DNA from: Amycolatopsis eburnea
GTDB lineage: Bacteria; Actinomycetota; Actinomycetes; Mycobacteriales; Pseudonocardiaceae
DNA length: 64,000 bases
Direction of reading: 5' to 3'
NCBI RefSeq assembly: GCF_003937945.1
Contig: NZ_RSEC01000061.1
Location: 62,001-126,000 of the forward strand
Each line of letters starts with the position of its first letter. Position 1 is the first letter of the stretch. A program made the translations under genes and the position numbers. Below the pieces are notes generated by a model. That model had not been told where the DNA came from. It worked only from the letters and a program-made list of their open reading frames with translations, and made no database searches. Below are positions 1-7,675 of the stretch, piece after piece.

Positions 1-4
1 GCCA

Positions 5-36
5 GCCGCGGCGCGGTGAGCCTGCCGCGCCGCGGC
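5..36. terminator. Perfect 12-bp hairpin downstream of the alpha/beta hydrolase
   Basis: A 12-bp GC-only stem (5-16 paired with 25-36) closes an 8-nt loop just beyond the stop codon of the minus-strand hydrolase gene ending at 43. There is no T tract, which is usual for terminators in high-GC actinomycetes. What lies further left is outside the window. Confidence 0.6.
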
Positions 37-42
37 ACCCGG

Positions 43-888
43 TCAGCCGGCCGGGTGGAGGAGCTGCCGGATCCGGGTGGCCACCAGCTGGGGTTGCTCG
101 GCCTGGATGAAGTGCGCCGAGGCGACTTCCTCGTGGTGCCCGTCGGGCAGGCTGTCCGCGTACCGGCGCTGGTGCTCGCGGGTGGCGGCGTGCTGGCGTT
201 CCCGGCCCTTGGCGGCGTGGGCGGCGGACAGCACGATCGTCGGGCAGTCCGGGAGCCGGGGCGGCCGGGCGCGGAACCGCGGGATGGCCGCGGCCACCGC
301 CCGCATTTCCCGCCGGGTCTGCGCGATCCCGGCGGGGGTGAAGTCCTCGGTGAGCATGGCCTGGTAGGTGTCGGGGGAGAACAGGCGCCGGACGTTGCCG
401 CTGAGCAACCGCGCCAGCGGGCGGGCGCGGCTGAGGGTCTGCGACACGGCCAGCACGCGGTCGACCTTCGCGGTGGTCCGGTCCCAGGTGTCGTACACCG
501 GCGAGGTTTCCGGCAGGGGATCGACCAGCAGCAGCCCGCGCAGCCGGGACCCCAGGCGCTCGGCCGCGCGCCGGGCGACCAGCCCGCCCATGCTGTGCGC
601 GACGAGCACGAACCCGCCCGGGACGACGGCCTCGGTCAGCGCGACCAGGTCGGCCGCCAGGTCGTCCACGCCGACCTGCTCGCTCGTGCGTCCGCTGAGC
701 GCGCGTCCGGCCCGGTCGTAGGTCACCGACCGGGCCGTGCCGGCCAGCTCCGGCAGCACCGGGTCCCAGCACGTCCGGCCGCAGCCGCCACCCGCCTCGA
801 AGACCACCCAGTCCGGTCCCCGGCCGGATTCCTCGACGTAGACGGTTCGACCGGCGGTGGGCACCTGCCGCCCGTGGGCAGTTCGCAT
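43..888 (-). CDS. Alpha/beta hydrolase
   Basis: Cytoplasmic alpha/beta-hydrolase-fold protein of 281 aa; no signal peptide is visible. The nucleophile elbow reads AHSMGG with Ser99, an acid candidate lies in LLLVDPLPE, and a late histidine occurs in SAHFIQAEQP, so the Ser-Asp-His triad looks complete. The substrate cannot be inferred. The ATG at 888 is preceded by a GGAGGAG ribosome site at good spacing. The gene diverges from the HTH regulator starting at 951, with a 62-bp gap carrying a TGAGA/TCTCA inverted repeat, so control by that neighbour is plausible. Confidence 0.85.
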   Translation of the reverse strand: MRTAHGRQVPTAGRTVYVEESGRGPDWVVFEAGGGCGRTCWDPVLPELAGTARSVTYDRAGRALSGRTSEQVGVDDLAADLVALTEAVVPGGFVLVAHSMGGLVARRAAERLGSRLRGLLLVDPLPETSPVYDTWDRTTAKVDRVLAVSQTLSRARPLARLLSGNVRRLFSPDTYQAMLTEDFTPAGIAQTRREMRAVAAAIPRFRARPPRLPDCPTIVLSAAHAAKGRERQHAATREHQRRYADSLPDGHHEEVASAHFIQAEQPQLVATRIRQLLHPAG

Positions 889-917
889 GGCTCCTCCACG
901 ACCTACGTTTTCAATGA

Positions 918-933
918 TGAGAATGGTATCTCA
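918..933. promoter_or_regulatory. Inverted repeat between hydrolase and HTH regulator
   Basis: TGAGA-N6-TCTCA lies in an AT-richer pocket of the 62-bp divergent intergenic region. Its position between a regulator and a divergent enzyme gene suggests that it is the operator of the regulator starting at 951. No consensus for this family is known to me, so this is inference from geometry only. Confidence 0.45.
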
Positions 934-950
934 TGTGAAATAGTGGGGTC

Positions 951-1502
951 GTGGACACCGTCGACCTGCTCCTGCACCCCGTTCGCCTGCGCATCGTGCA
1001 CGCCCTGTCCGGCGGGGGAGAGCTCACCACCGCGCAGGTGTGCGCCCGCCTGCCCGACGTCGCGAAGGTGACCGTGTACCGGCAGATCGCCCTGCTCGTC
1101 GAGGGCGGGTTCCTGGAGGTGGCGGGCGAGCGCCGGGTGCGGGGAGCCGTGGAGCGCCGGTACCGGCTGCGGCAGGACCGGCCGGTGATCGGCGCCGACG
1201 AGGCCGCGGAGATGGGGCCGGACGAGCACCGCCGCGGGTTCGCGGTCGCCGCGGCGGTGCTGATCGCCGAGTTCAACGCCTACCTCGACCGCGACGGTGC
1301 CGACCCGGTCGCGGACGGGGTGTCCTACCGGCAGGGCGTGCTCTGGCTCAGCCCGGGCGAACGCGCCGAGCTGGCCCGCCGGATGGTCGCCGTCCTGCGC
1401 GACTTCGCTACCGACGGGCCGGGGCCCGGCCGGGTGCCCTACCTGCTCAGCCCGATCCTCTTCCCCTCGGCCTCAGCAGGCGACACCGTTCAGCGTGGGT
1501 GA
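951..1502 (+). CDS. ArsR-like winged-helix transcriptional regulator
   Basis: 183-aa protein with an N-terminal winged helix (about residues 5-65: LLLHPVRLRIVHAL, then a recognition helix around VAKVTVYRQIALLVEGGFL) and a C-terminal helical part with no known ligand motif. This layout is common in actinobacterial ArsR-like regulators annotated as helix-turn-helix domain proteins. The GTG at 951 is chosen because it gives a complete winged helix; an earlier GTG at 943 is out of frame. Its 3' end overlaps the end of the convergent GH6 gene by 30 bp. Likely role: autoregulation and control of the divergent hydrolase (inference). Confidence 0.75.
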   Translation: MDTVDLLLHPVRLRIVHALSGGGELTTAQVCARLPDVAKVTVYRQIALLVEGGFLEVAGERRVRGAVERRYRLRQDRPVIGADEAAEMGPDEHRRGFAVAAAVLIAEFNAYLDRDGADPVADGVSYRQGVLWLSPGERAELARRMVAVLRDFATDGPGPGRVPYLLSPILFPSASAGDTVQRG

Positions 1503-2822
1503 CTGGAAGGGTGGCGTGCTGCCGCTGTAGCCGGCGTTGTACCCGATCGTCGCGGTCGCGCCCGTGGCGAGGCTGCCGTTCCACGCCGCGTTGTCGACCT
1601 TGACGACGTCGCCGGTGTCGGTCCAGGTGCCGTTCCAGCCCTGGTTGACGGTGACGCCGGGCGCGGTGAAGGTGAGCGTCCAGGTGCTGACCGCCGCGCC
1701 GCGGTTCTCGATGACGATTTCGCCGGTGTAGCCGCCCGTCCAGGCGCTGACCACCCGGTGCGTGACGTGGCAGGTGCCGGACGGCTGCGGGGTCGTGGTG
1801 GTCGGCGTCGTCGGCGTGGTCGGGGTCGTCGGGGTGGTGCTGGTGCCGGGGGTCGTGGTCTGCACCGGGCCGGCCGCGATGGCGAGGTCGTAGGCCCGCT
1901 GCGGCACGAACTGGCCGGCGGCGGCGATGCAGCCGTCCGCCTCGCCCGGCGGCTTGACCCAGAGGAACGCGGCGATCTGGCCGTCACCGGTCTGGTCGGT
2001 GCTCGCCTTGCCGATCGCGCGCCCGCCCGGGTCGCACCACTCGCTGCCCTGCGGGCCGTTGCCGTTGCGGCTGGTGTCGATCACGCCCTTCAGCCGCGAG
2101 TCGCCGAGCTGGCCGAGGATCGCCTTGTCGTAGGACACCTCGTCGGACGTCGCGCGGTAGTTGGACACGTTGGTGGAGATGCCGTCGGCGCTGTTCGAGA
2201 TGTCGGCGGCGCGCAGCCGCGCGGCGGCGTCGCCCGGGGACAGCCACGCGGAGTGCCCGATGTCGAAGTACACCTTGGCCTGGCTCGAGCCGGCCTTGAG
2301 CTTCTTGCCCGCGTAGGCGATCGACGCCGTGGTCTGGCTTTGCTGGTCGCCGCTCTGGCAGTTCGTCATGAGCGCGAGCACGTCGGGTTCGAGCACGATG
2401 GCCGCGGGACGGCCCGCCAGGCCCGCCGAGACCTGGTCGATCCACGCGCGGTACGCGTCGTGGGACGGCGCGCCGCCGCCGCTCGCCCCGCCGCAGTCGC
2501 GGTTCGGGATGTCGTAGACGACCATGATCGGGATCTTCCCGGCGGCGGCCGCCGCGCCGACGTAGGAGTCCACTTCGCCGCGCACGGTCGAGGTGTTCGT
2601 GGTGGTGAACCACCGCGCCTGCGGCACCGCGGCGACGCGGTCGCGGATGACCGCGGTCCGCGAGTCGCCGGGGTTCGCCGCGACCCACTTCGCCGCGTTG
2701 GTGTTCGGGTCGACGTAGAACGCCGATTCGGCGGCGTGCGCGTCACCCCACGTGAGCGTGGTGAGGACGCCGGTCGTGACCAGCGCGGCGAGTGCGCCGG
2801 CTGCCACTGCCCTGCTTCGCAT
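1473..2822 (-). CDS. Secreted GH6 cellulase with C-terminal CBM2
   Basis: 449-aa exported enzyme hydrolysing beta-1,4-glucan. A signal peptide (about 1-30, ending near AHA) is followed by a GH6 domain (about 32-315), a Thr/Pro linker (about 320-349) and a family 2 carbohydrate-binding module (350-449, with conserved tryptophans and end cysteines C351 and C449). GH6 marks include NRDCGG with acid candidate D109, EPDVL with D147, and the WVKPPGEADG segment near the end of the domain. The ATG at 2822 is preferred over an in-frame start 30 bp upstream because AAGGAGAA sits just before it and the signal peptide begins there. Endo- or exo-action cannot be decided. A CebR-like box lies 50 bp upstream. 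Confidence 0.93.
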   Translation of the reverse strand: MRSRAVAAGALAALVTTGVLTTLTWGDAHAAESAFYVDPNTNAAKWVAANPGDSRTAVIRDRVAAVPQARWFTTTNTSTVRGEVDSYVGAAAAAGKIPIMVVYDIPNRDCGGASGGGAPSHDAYRAWIDQVSAGLAGRPAAIVLEPDVLALMTNCQSGDQQSQTTASIAYAGKKLKAGSSQAKVYFDIGHSAWLSPGDAAARLRAADISNSADGISTNVSNYRATSDEVSYDKAILGQLGDSRLKGVIDTSRNGNGPQGSEWCDPGGRAIGKASTDQTGDGQIAAFLWVKPPGEADGCIAAAGQFVPQRAYDLAIAAGPVQTTTPGTSTTPTTPTTPTTPTTTTPQPSGTCHVTHRVVSAWTGGYTGEIVIENRGAAVSTWTLTFTAPGVTVNQGWNGTWTDTGDVVKVDNAAWNGSLATGATATIGYNAGYSGSTPPFQSPTLNGVAC

Positions 2823-2871
2823 GCACTTCTCCTTCGGACGGCCAGGTGGCATGGCACCACCGGTTCACGAA

Positions 2872-2885
2872 TGGGAGCGCTCCCA
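2872..2885. promoter_or_regulatory. CebR-type operator (perfect palindrome)
   Basis: TGGGAGCGCTCCCA is an exact copy of the 14-bp palindrome known as the binding site of CebR, the LacI-family cellobiose repressor of Streptomyces and relatives. It sits about 50 bp upstream of the GH6 start and on the shared intergenic region with the GH9 gene. No cebR gene lies in the window. Confidence 0.88.
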
Positions 2886-3049
2886 GGCGACGAGGACTTT
2901 AGCCGGGGAAACGCCCGCGGGGAAGAGCCGCTCACCCGGCCCGTCGAACCGGGGCGGCTGCGGCGGTTGGCGTACCGGGGTGCCGCCGAACCGGTCAGCG
3001 CGGGCCCGAGTGCTTTACACCGTGGATCCGGCTCCTTACCCTTCCGCTC

Positions 3050-3063
3050 TGGAAGCGCTCCCA
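3050..3063. promoter_or_regulatory. CebR-type operator (one mismatch)
   Basis: TGGAAGCGCTCCCA differs from the CebR palindrome at one base and ends 16 bp before the GTG start of the GH9 gene, so bound repressor would block transcription or very early elongation. With the box at 2872 it forms a pair 178 bp apart, compatible with joint control of both cellulases. Confidence 0.82.
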
Positions 3064-3079
3064 TCGACGAGGAGGCGGA

Positions 3080-5761
3080 GTGCGCGGTTCACTGGCGAAC
3101 GCGATGTCCCGAGCGGTCGTGGCACTGCTCGTACTGGGCTCGATGGTGGTGGCTCCGGCGGTGTCCGCGAGCCCCGCCGCGGCCGGGAAGTTCAACTACG
3201 GCGAGGCCCTGCAGAAGGCCGTCTGGTTCTACGACGCCCAGCGCTCCGGCGCGCTGCCCGCGGACAACCGCGTGTCCTGGCGGGGCCCGTCCGCCCTCGC
3301 CGACGGCAAGGACGTCGGCGTGGACCTCACCGGCGGGTTCTACGACGCGGGCGACCACGTCAAGTTCGGCCTGCCGTTCGAGTTCAGCATGACCATGCTC
3401 GCCTGGGGCGCGCTGGAGAACCGCGCCGCCTACCAGGGTTCCGGCCAGTGGCGGTACCTGCTTTCGAACCTGCGCTGGGGCGACGACTGGCTGGTCAAGG
3501 CGCACCCGCAGCCCGACGTGCTCTACGGCCAGGTCGGCAAGGGCGACGACGACCACAAGTGGTGGGGCCCGGCCGAGGCGATGACCATGGCGCGGCCCGC
3601 CTACCGCGTCGACGACTCCTGCCCCGGCTCCGACCTCGCCGGCGAAGGCGCCGCGCAGCTGGCCGCGAGCTCGCTGGTGTTCAAGGCCGACGACCCCACC
3701 TACGCGGCCGCCCTGCTCACCCACGCCAAGCAGCTGTACTCGTTCGCCGACAACCACCGCGGCGCGTACTCGAACTGCATCACCGACGCGCAGAACTTCT
3801 ACAAGTCCTGGAGCGGCTACCAGGACGAGCTGGTGTGGGGCGCGATCTGGCTCTACAAGGCCACCGGCGACGCGACTTACCTGACCAAGGCCCGCGCCGA
3901 GTACGAAAAGCTGGCCACCGAACCGCAGACCACCACCCGGTCCTACCGCTGGACGCTCGCCTGGGACGACAAGTCCTACGGCGCCTACGTCCTGCTCGCC
4001 CAGCTCACCGGCGACGCCGAGTACGTCGCCGACGCCAACCGCTGGCTGGACTGGTGGACCACCGGCGTCAACGGCCAGCGCGTGCCGTATTCGCCCGGCG
4101 GTCAAGCCGTGCTCGACCAGTGGGGCTCGTTGCGGTACGCGGCGAACACCGCGTTCGTGGCACTGACCTATTCGGACTGGTTGAAGGCGAGCGATCCCAC
4201 CCGTGCCGCGACGTACCACAACTTCGGTGTCCGGCAGATCGACTACGCGCTCGGTGACAACCCGCGCGGCGCGAGCTTCGAGGTCGGGTTCGGGGTCAAC
4301 CCGCCCCGCAACCCGCACCACCGCACCGCGCACGGCTCCTGGGACGACAACATCACCAATCCGGCGCAGAGCCGGCACGTCCTGTACGGCGCACTCGTCG
4401 GCGGCCCGTCTTCGGCCAACGACGCGTACACCGACGATCGCAGCAACTACACGATGAACGAGGTGGCGCTCGACTACAACGCCGGCTTCACCAGCGCGTT
4501 GGCCCGCCTCTACGGCGAGTACGGCGGCGCCCCGCTGGCGAGCTTCCCGCCGGCCGAAACCCCGGACGGCCCGGAAATCCTGGCGCAGGGCGGGCTGAAC
4601 CAGCCCGACGGCGGCACCTTCACCGAAGTCAAGGCGTACGTGCTCAACAAGTCGGCGTGGCCGGCGCGCACCTTCACCGGGTCGCTGCGCTACTACTTCA
4701 CCCTCGACGGCGCCACCACGCCCGCCCAGATCTCGGTCACCTCGGCGTACAACCAGTGCGACGCGCCTTCCGTGCACCAGTTCTCCGGGCAGGTGTACTA
4801 CGTCGAGGTGGCGTGCTCCGGCGGCGTCGCGCCGGGCGGGCAGTCCCGCTACCGCAAGGAAGTGCAGTTCCGGATCTCCAGCACGGGAACCTGGGATCCC
4901 GCCAACGACTGGTCGCACACCGGCCTCGCGCCCAGCGGGACCGCGCCGGTGGACGCCCCGCGGCTGGTGCTCGCGCAGGGTTCCGCGGTGCTGTGGGGAA
5001 CCGAGCCGGGACCGTCCACAGCGGACACCACGCCGCCGTCCGCGCCGACGGGGATCACCGCGACCGCCGGCAGCACGACCGTCGGGCTCAGCTGGACCGC
5101 TGCCACCGACGACGTCGGTGTAGCCGCTTACGACGTGCTGAACGCGGCCGGGACGGTGGTGGGCAGCACGACGAGCACGAGCTACCAGGTCACCGGCCTC
5201 ACCCCCGGCACCGCGTACACGTTCTCGGTGCGCGCCCGCGACGCGGCCGGCAACCGGTCCCCGGCCGGCGGCCCGGTGTCGGTCACCACCACGACCGGCG
5301 GCGGGGATCCCGGTACCGGCTCGCTGGCCGTGCAGCAGCGTGGCGGCGGCGCGACGGACAACCAGATCCGCACCAGCCTGCAGATCCTCAACCGGGGCAG
5401 CACGCCCGTCGCCCTGACCGGGGTCACCGCGCGCTACTGGTTCACCGGCGACGCCGCCAACCCGGGCTACCAGATCTGGTGCGACTACGCGGTTCTCGGC
5501 TGCGCCAACGTCACCGTTCGCGTCGTGAAGCTCGCCTCGCCGCGCCCCGGCGCGGACGCCTACGTCGAACTCGGCTTCACCGGCGGCTCCCTGGCCGCCG
5601 GCGCCGGCACCGGCGAGGTCCAGATCCGGGTCGCCAAGGCCGACTGGTCCGCCTTCACCCAGTCCGACGACTACAGCTTCCGCGCGGCGACGTCGTTCAG
5701 CGACCTCGCCACGACCACCGCGTACCAGTCCGGAACCCTGAGCTGGGGCATCGAACCCTGA
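3080..5761 (+). CDS. Secreted multidomain GH9 endoglucanase (GH9-CBM3c-Fn3-CBM3)
   Basis: 893-aa exported cellulase. Order: signal peptide (1-36), GH9 catalytic domain (about 38-485), family 3c CBM (about 505-650), fibronectin type III (about 660-745), and a second CBM3 (747-893). Catalytic signatures are DAGDHVKF with D89/D92 (nucleophile region), the histidine motif NPHHR, and DRSNYTMNEVALDYNA carrying the proton-donor Glu. GH9 joined to CBM3c is the classic processive endoglucanase layout. The GTG at 3080 follows GAGGAGG; an ATG at 3104 is an alternative. It is divergent from the GH6 gene, and two CebR boxes point to coordinated induction by cello-oligosaccharides. Confidence 0.94.
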   Translation: MRGSLANAMSRAVVALLVLGSMVVAPAVSASPAAAGKFNYGEALQKAVWFYDAQRSGALPADNRVSWRGPSALADGKDVGVDLTGGFYDAGDHVKFGLPFEFSMTMLAWGALENRAAYQGSGQWRYLLSNLRWGDDWLVKAHPQPDVLYGQVGKGDDDHKWWGPAEAMTMARPAYRVDDSCPGSDLAGEGAAQLAASSLVFKADDPTYAAALLTHAKQLYSFADNHRGAYSNCITDAQNFYKSWSGYQDELVWGAIWLYKATGDATYLTKARAEYEKLATEPQTTTRSYRWTLAWDDKSYGAYVLLAQLTGDAEYVADANRWLDWWTTGVNGQRVPYSPGGQAVLDQWGSLRYAANTAFVALTYSDWLKASDPTRAATYHNFGVRQIDYALGDNPRGASFEVGFGVNPPRNPHHRTAHGSWDDNITNPAQSRHVLYGALVGGPSSANDAYTDDRSNYTMNEVALDYNAGFTSALARLYGEYGGAPLASFPPAETPDGPEILAQGGLNQPDGGTFTEVKAYVLNKSAWPARTFTGSLRYYFTLDGATTPAQISVTSAYNQCDAPSVHQFSGQVYYVEVACSGGVAPGGQSRYRKEVQFRISSTGTWDPANDWSHTGLAPSGTAPVDAPRLVLAQGSAVLWGTEPGPSTADTTPPSAPTGITATAGSTTVGLSWTAATDDVGVAAYDVLNAAGTVVGSTTSTSYQVTGLTPGTAYTFSVRARDAAGNRSPAGGPVSVTTTTGGGDPGTGSLAVQQRGGGATDNQIRTSLQILNRGSTPVALTGVTARYWFTGDAANPGYQIWCDYAVLGCANVTVRVVKLASPRPGADAYVELGFTGGSLAAGAGTGEVQIRVAKADWSAFTQSDDYSFRAATSFSDLATTTAYQSGTLSWGIEP

Positions 5762-5771
5762 GCCCGGCGGG

Positions 5772-6368
5772 TCAGTCCTCCAGAGTCCGATCGTCCCGGT
5801 GGGCGCCGTAGAACCGCGCCTGCCGGGACATGACCTCGCGCATCGGCGTCCCCCTCGGCACGCCGTACACGGTGCCCGGGAAGTCCAAAGTGGCCTGCAG
5901 CTCCCAGAGTTCGTCGTGCCGGTCGGGGGAGAACAGCTCGGCCGGATCCCCGGCGGCGATCCAGCCGATGGGGAGGACCGCGCCGGGCGCGAGCCGCGAA
6001 TTGACGTGCAGCACGCTGTTGATCCGCAACTCGGCACCGGCGCTGGCGACCGACCCCGGGAACAGCGACGCACCGGTCGCCACGAAGACCTCGTCCTCGA
6101 CGGTGGCGCCGTTGACGTGGGTGTGCGGCCCGACCAGCACCGCGTCCCCGAGCGCCACCGGATGCCCGGCGCGGCCGCGGACCAGCGCGTGTTCCATGAC
6201 CACGACGTCCGCCCCGGTGCGGATCTCGCCGTCTTCCGCGGTGAGCACCGCGCCGTGCAGCACCCGGGCCCGCTCGCCGAGCACGACCGCGCCGCACAGC
6301 ACCGCGGACGGCGCGACGTAGGCCGATTCGGGTACCACGGGCCGGTGTCCCCGATGTTCGATCAGCAT
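5772..6368 (-). CDS. Left-handed beta-helix (hexapeptide) protein, gamma-carbonic-anhydrase-like
   Basis: 198-aa protein built of hexapeptide turns typical of LbH acyltransferases and gamma-class carbonic anhydrases. Histidines that could bind metal occur in LHGAVL, MEHALVRG and GPHTHVNGATV, which fits the gamma-CA/YrdA/PaaY group better than acetyltransferases. The C-terminal 50 residues are a non-repeat helical tail. Real carbonic anhydrase activity is unproven for many family members. Its ATG at 6368 faces the repeat cluster at 6434-6691; its end is 10 bp from the convergent GH9 stop. Confidence 0.8.
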   Translation of the reverse strand: MLIEHRGHRPVVPESAYVAPSAVLCGAVVLGERARVLHGAVLTAEDGEIRTGADVVVMEHALVRGRAGHPVALGDAVLVGPHTHVNGATVEDEVFVATGASLFPGSVASAGAELRINSVLHVNSRLAPGAVLPIGWIAAGDPAELFSPDRHDELWELQATLDFPGTVYGVPRGTPMREVMSRQARFYGAHRDDRTLED

Positions 6369-6433
6369 GCTCCGACGGTAACCCGGTCAGCCGGGTCCGG
6401 GCAGGGGCTCGGCATAGCCGCGCCGGATGGGCT

Positions 6434-6472
6434 TGCGGTGTCTTGAATGAGTCATTCAGGACCCCCGAAGAC
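6434..6472. repeat. Palindromic intergenic repeat, copy 1 (39-bp unit)
   Basis: A 39-bp segment identical to 6555-6593. It contains the 15-bp palindrome TGAATGAGTCATTCA (6444-6458; central G) followed by GGACCCCCGAAGAC. The 48 bp between this copy and the XRE side carry no gene. Function unknown. Confidence 0.85.
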
Positions 6473-6554
6473 AGGGCCCCGGCAAAGTCGCCGGGGGCCG
6501 ACCGCTCTGTCTGAACCGCCCGGCGCCGGCCGCAGCGAGTGGCGCCGGGCGGCC

Positions 6555-6593
6555 TGCGGTGTCTTGAATGAGTCATTCAGGACCCCCGAAGAC
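6555..6593. repeat. Palindromic intergenic repeat, copy 2 (39-bp unit)
   Basis: Exact direct repeat of 6434-6472, 121 bp away, with its palindrome TGAATGAGTCATTCA at 6565-6579. It abuts copy 3 in the opposite orientation. Confidence 0.85.
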
Positions 6594-6594
6594 C

Positions 6595-6609
6595 TGAATG
6601 ACTCATTCA
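6595..6609. repeat. Palindromic repeat core, copy 3 (inverted)
   Basis: TGAATGACTCATTCA carries the complementary central base and is flanked by GACC on the left and AGAC on the right, so this copy is inverted relative to copies 1, 2 and 4. Copies 2 and 3 together form a larger inverted-repeat block. Confidence 0.8.
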
Positions 6610-6676
6610 AGACGTCGGCGAAGCCGCCGCCGGGCGAACCGCCGCGACTTTGCCGGGACCCTGACCTCCGAAGACC

Positions 6677-6691
6677 TGAATGAGTCATTCA
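6677..6691. repeat. Palindromic repeat core, copy 4, overlapping a gene end
   Basis: TGAATGAGTCATTCA overlaps the 3' end of the XRE regulator gene and supplies its stop codon (complement of 6685-6687). It is preceded by CCGAAGACC, the same flank found in copies 1-3. Confidence 0.82.
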
Positions 6692-7575
6692 GGACGCTGG
6701 AAATGCTGTCGCCGAGCAAGCCGCGGCACCTCTGCCGGGACCTGACGTCCGGGGGACAGGACCCGCGTGCCGATCGCCGCCAGGAAGTCCAGTTTGTCGC
6801 GGGCGTCCGTGCCCGGCCGGGGCGTGTAGACCACGACCCGCAGGTTCGAGCCCTGCGTGGTGAGCACGTCGGAGTCCAGCTCGACCGGGCCGGCTTCCGG
6901 GTGCTCGATCACCTTGTGCCCGCTCTGGTGCTCGGCGACCGCCGCGGCCGCCCACAGCTCCCGAAAGCGGGGTGCCCGCCGCAGCCTCGCGATCAGCGCA
7001 TCGACGTCGGGGTCGGTGGGGTAGCGGCTGGTCGTGGCGCGCAGGTCCGCCACCAGGGACTCCTCGAACGCGGCCCGCTCGCCGGGGCCGAACCGCACCG
7101 GGCTGGGCAGGCCCTCGAACTGCATGAGCAGCAGGTTGCGGTGGTCTTCGCCGATCGCCGTGGGGTCGCCGAAGGTCGCGGCGAACAACGGGTTCCAGTG
7201 CAGCAGCTGCCAGGTGGCGTCGTACACGGCGAGCGGGTGGGTCTCGAGCCGGTCCAGCAGGCGGCGGACGCTGCCGGGGATCAGCCGGGGCACGCGGTGC
7301 GGGCCGGCCGCGTGCCCGGCCAGCCGCATGAGGTGCGCGAACTCCGCGTCCGAGAGCTGCAGCGCCCGCCCCAGCGCGGTGCAGACCTGCGCGGACGGCT
7401 TCACCGCGCGTCCTTGCTCGAGCCGGACGACGTACTCGATCGAGATGCCGGCGAGCACGGCCAGCTCCTCGCGGCGGAGTCCCGGGGCCCGGCGGGGTGC
7501 CTTGTGCGGGATGCCCGCACTCGCCGGGTCGAGGCGGTCGCGCCACGTCCGCAGGGCCCGGCCGAGATCGTCCAT
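6685..7575 (-). CDS. XRE-family regulator with MmyB-like ligand-binding domain
   Basis: 296-aa cytoplasmic repressor or activator. An N-terminal XRE helix-turn-helix (about 5-75: RREELAVLAGIS followed by EYVVRLEQGR) precedes a long MmyB-like PAS-type domain (about 100-280: YDATWQLLHWNPLFAATFG, then NLLLMQFE). Such proteins typically sit opposite an SDR and sense an aromatic or quinone-like ligand, though the ligand here is unknown. The ATG at 7575 starts the conserved domain; upstream codons in the frame lack family similarity. The last residues and the stop are encoded by repeat copy 4, so the C-terminus may have been altered by repeat insertion. Confidence 0.88.
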   Translation of the reverse strand: MDDLGRALRTWRDRLDPASAGIPHKAPRRAPGLRREELAVLAGISIEYVVRLEQGRAVKPSAQVCTALGRALQLSDAEFAHLMRLAGHAAGPHRVPRLIPGSVRRLLDRLETHPLAVYDATWQLLHWNPLFAATFGDPTAIGEDHRNLLLMQFEGLPSPVRFGPGERAAFEESLVADLRATTSRYPTDPDVDALIARLRRAPRFRELWAAAAVAEHQSGHKVIEHPEAGPVELDSDVLTTQGSNLRVVVYTPRPGTDARDKLDFLAAIGTRVLSPGRQVPAEVPRLARRQHFQRPE

Positions 7576-7610
7576 GCGGTCATTGTGCGCCCGCGTGCCC
7601 GGTTCGTGGT

Positions 7611-7625
7611 GGTACTCGCGGTACC
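7611..7625. promoter_or_regulatory. GGTAC-N5-GTACC inverted repeat between XRE regulator and SDR
   Basis: A perfect 5+5 inverted repeat lies 36 bp upstream of the XRE regulator start and 51 bp upstream of the SDR start, in a 100-bp divergent region. The position fits an operator for the XRE protein controlling itself and the SDR gene. This is inference from symmetry and context. Confidence 0.45.
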
Positions 7626-7675
7626 AGGACCTGCCGTGGCTGTTCGGCGCGGGCGCCGCGGCGGACGGTGGTCCC

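Noticed and set aside
3089..6073. A very long open frame on the minus strand opposite the GH9 gene
   Set aside because: It is an antisense shadow produced by G/C third positions of the real GH9 gene. It lacks a ribosome site and reads as Arg/Pro/Ala/Gly-rich sequence with no domains.
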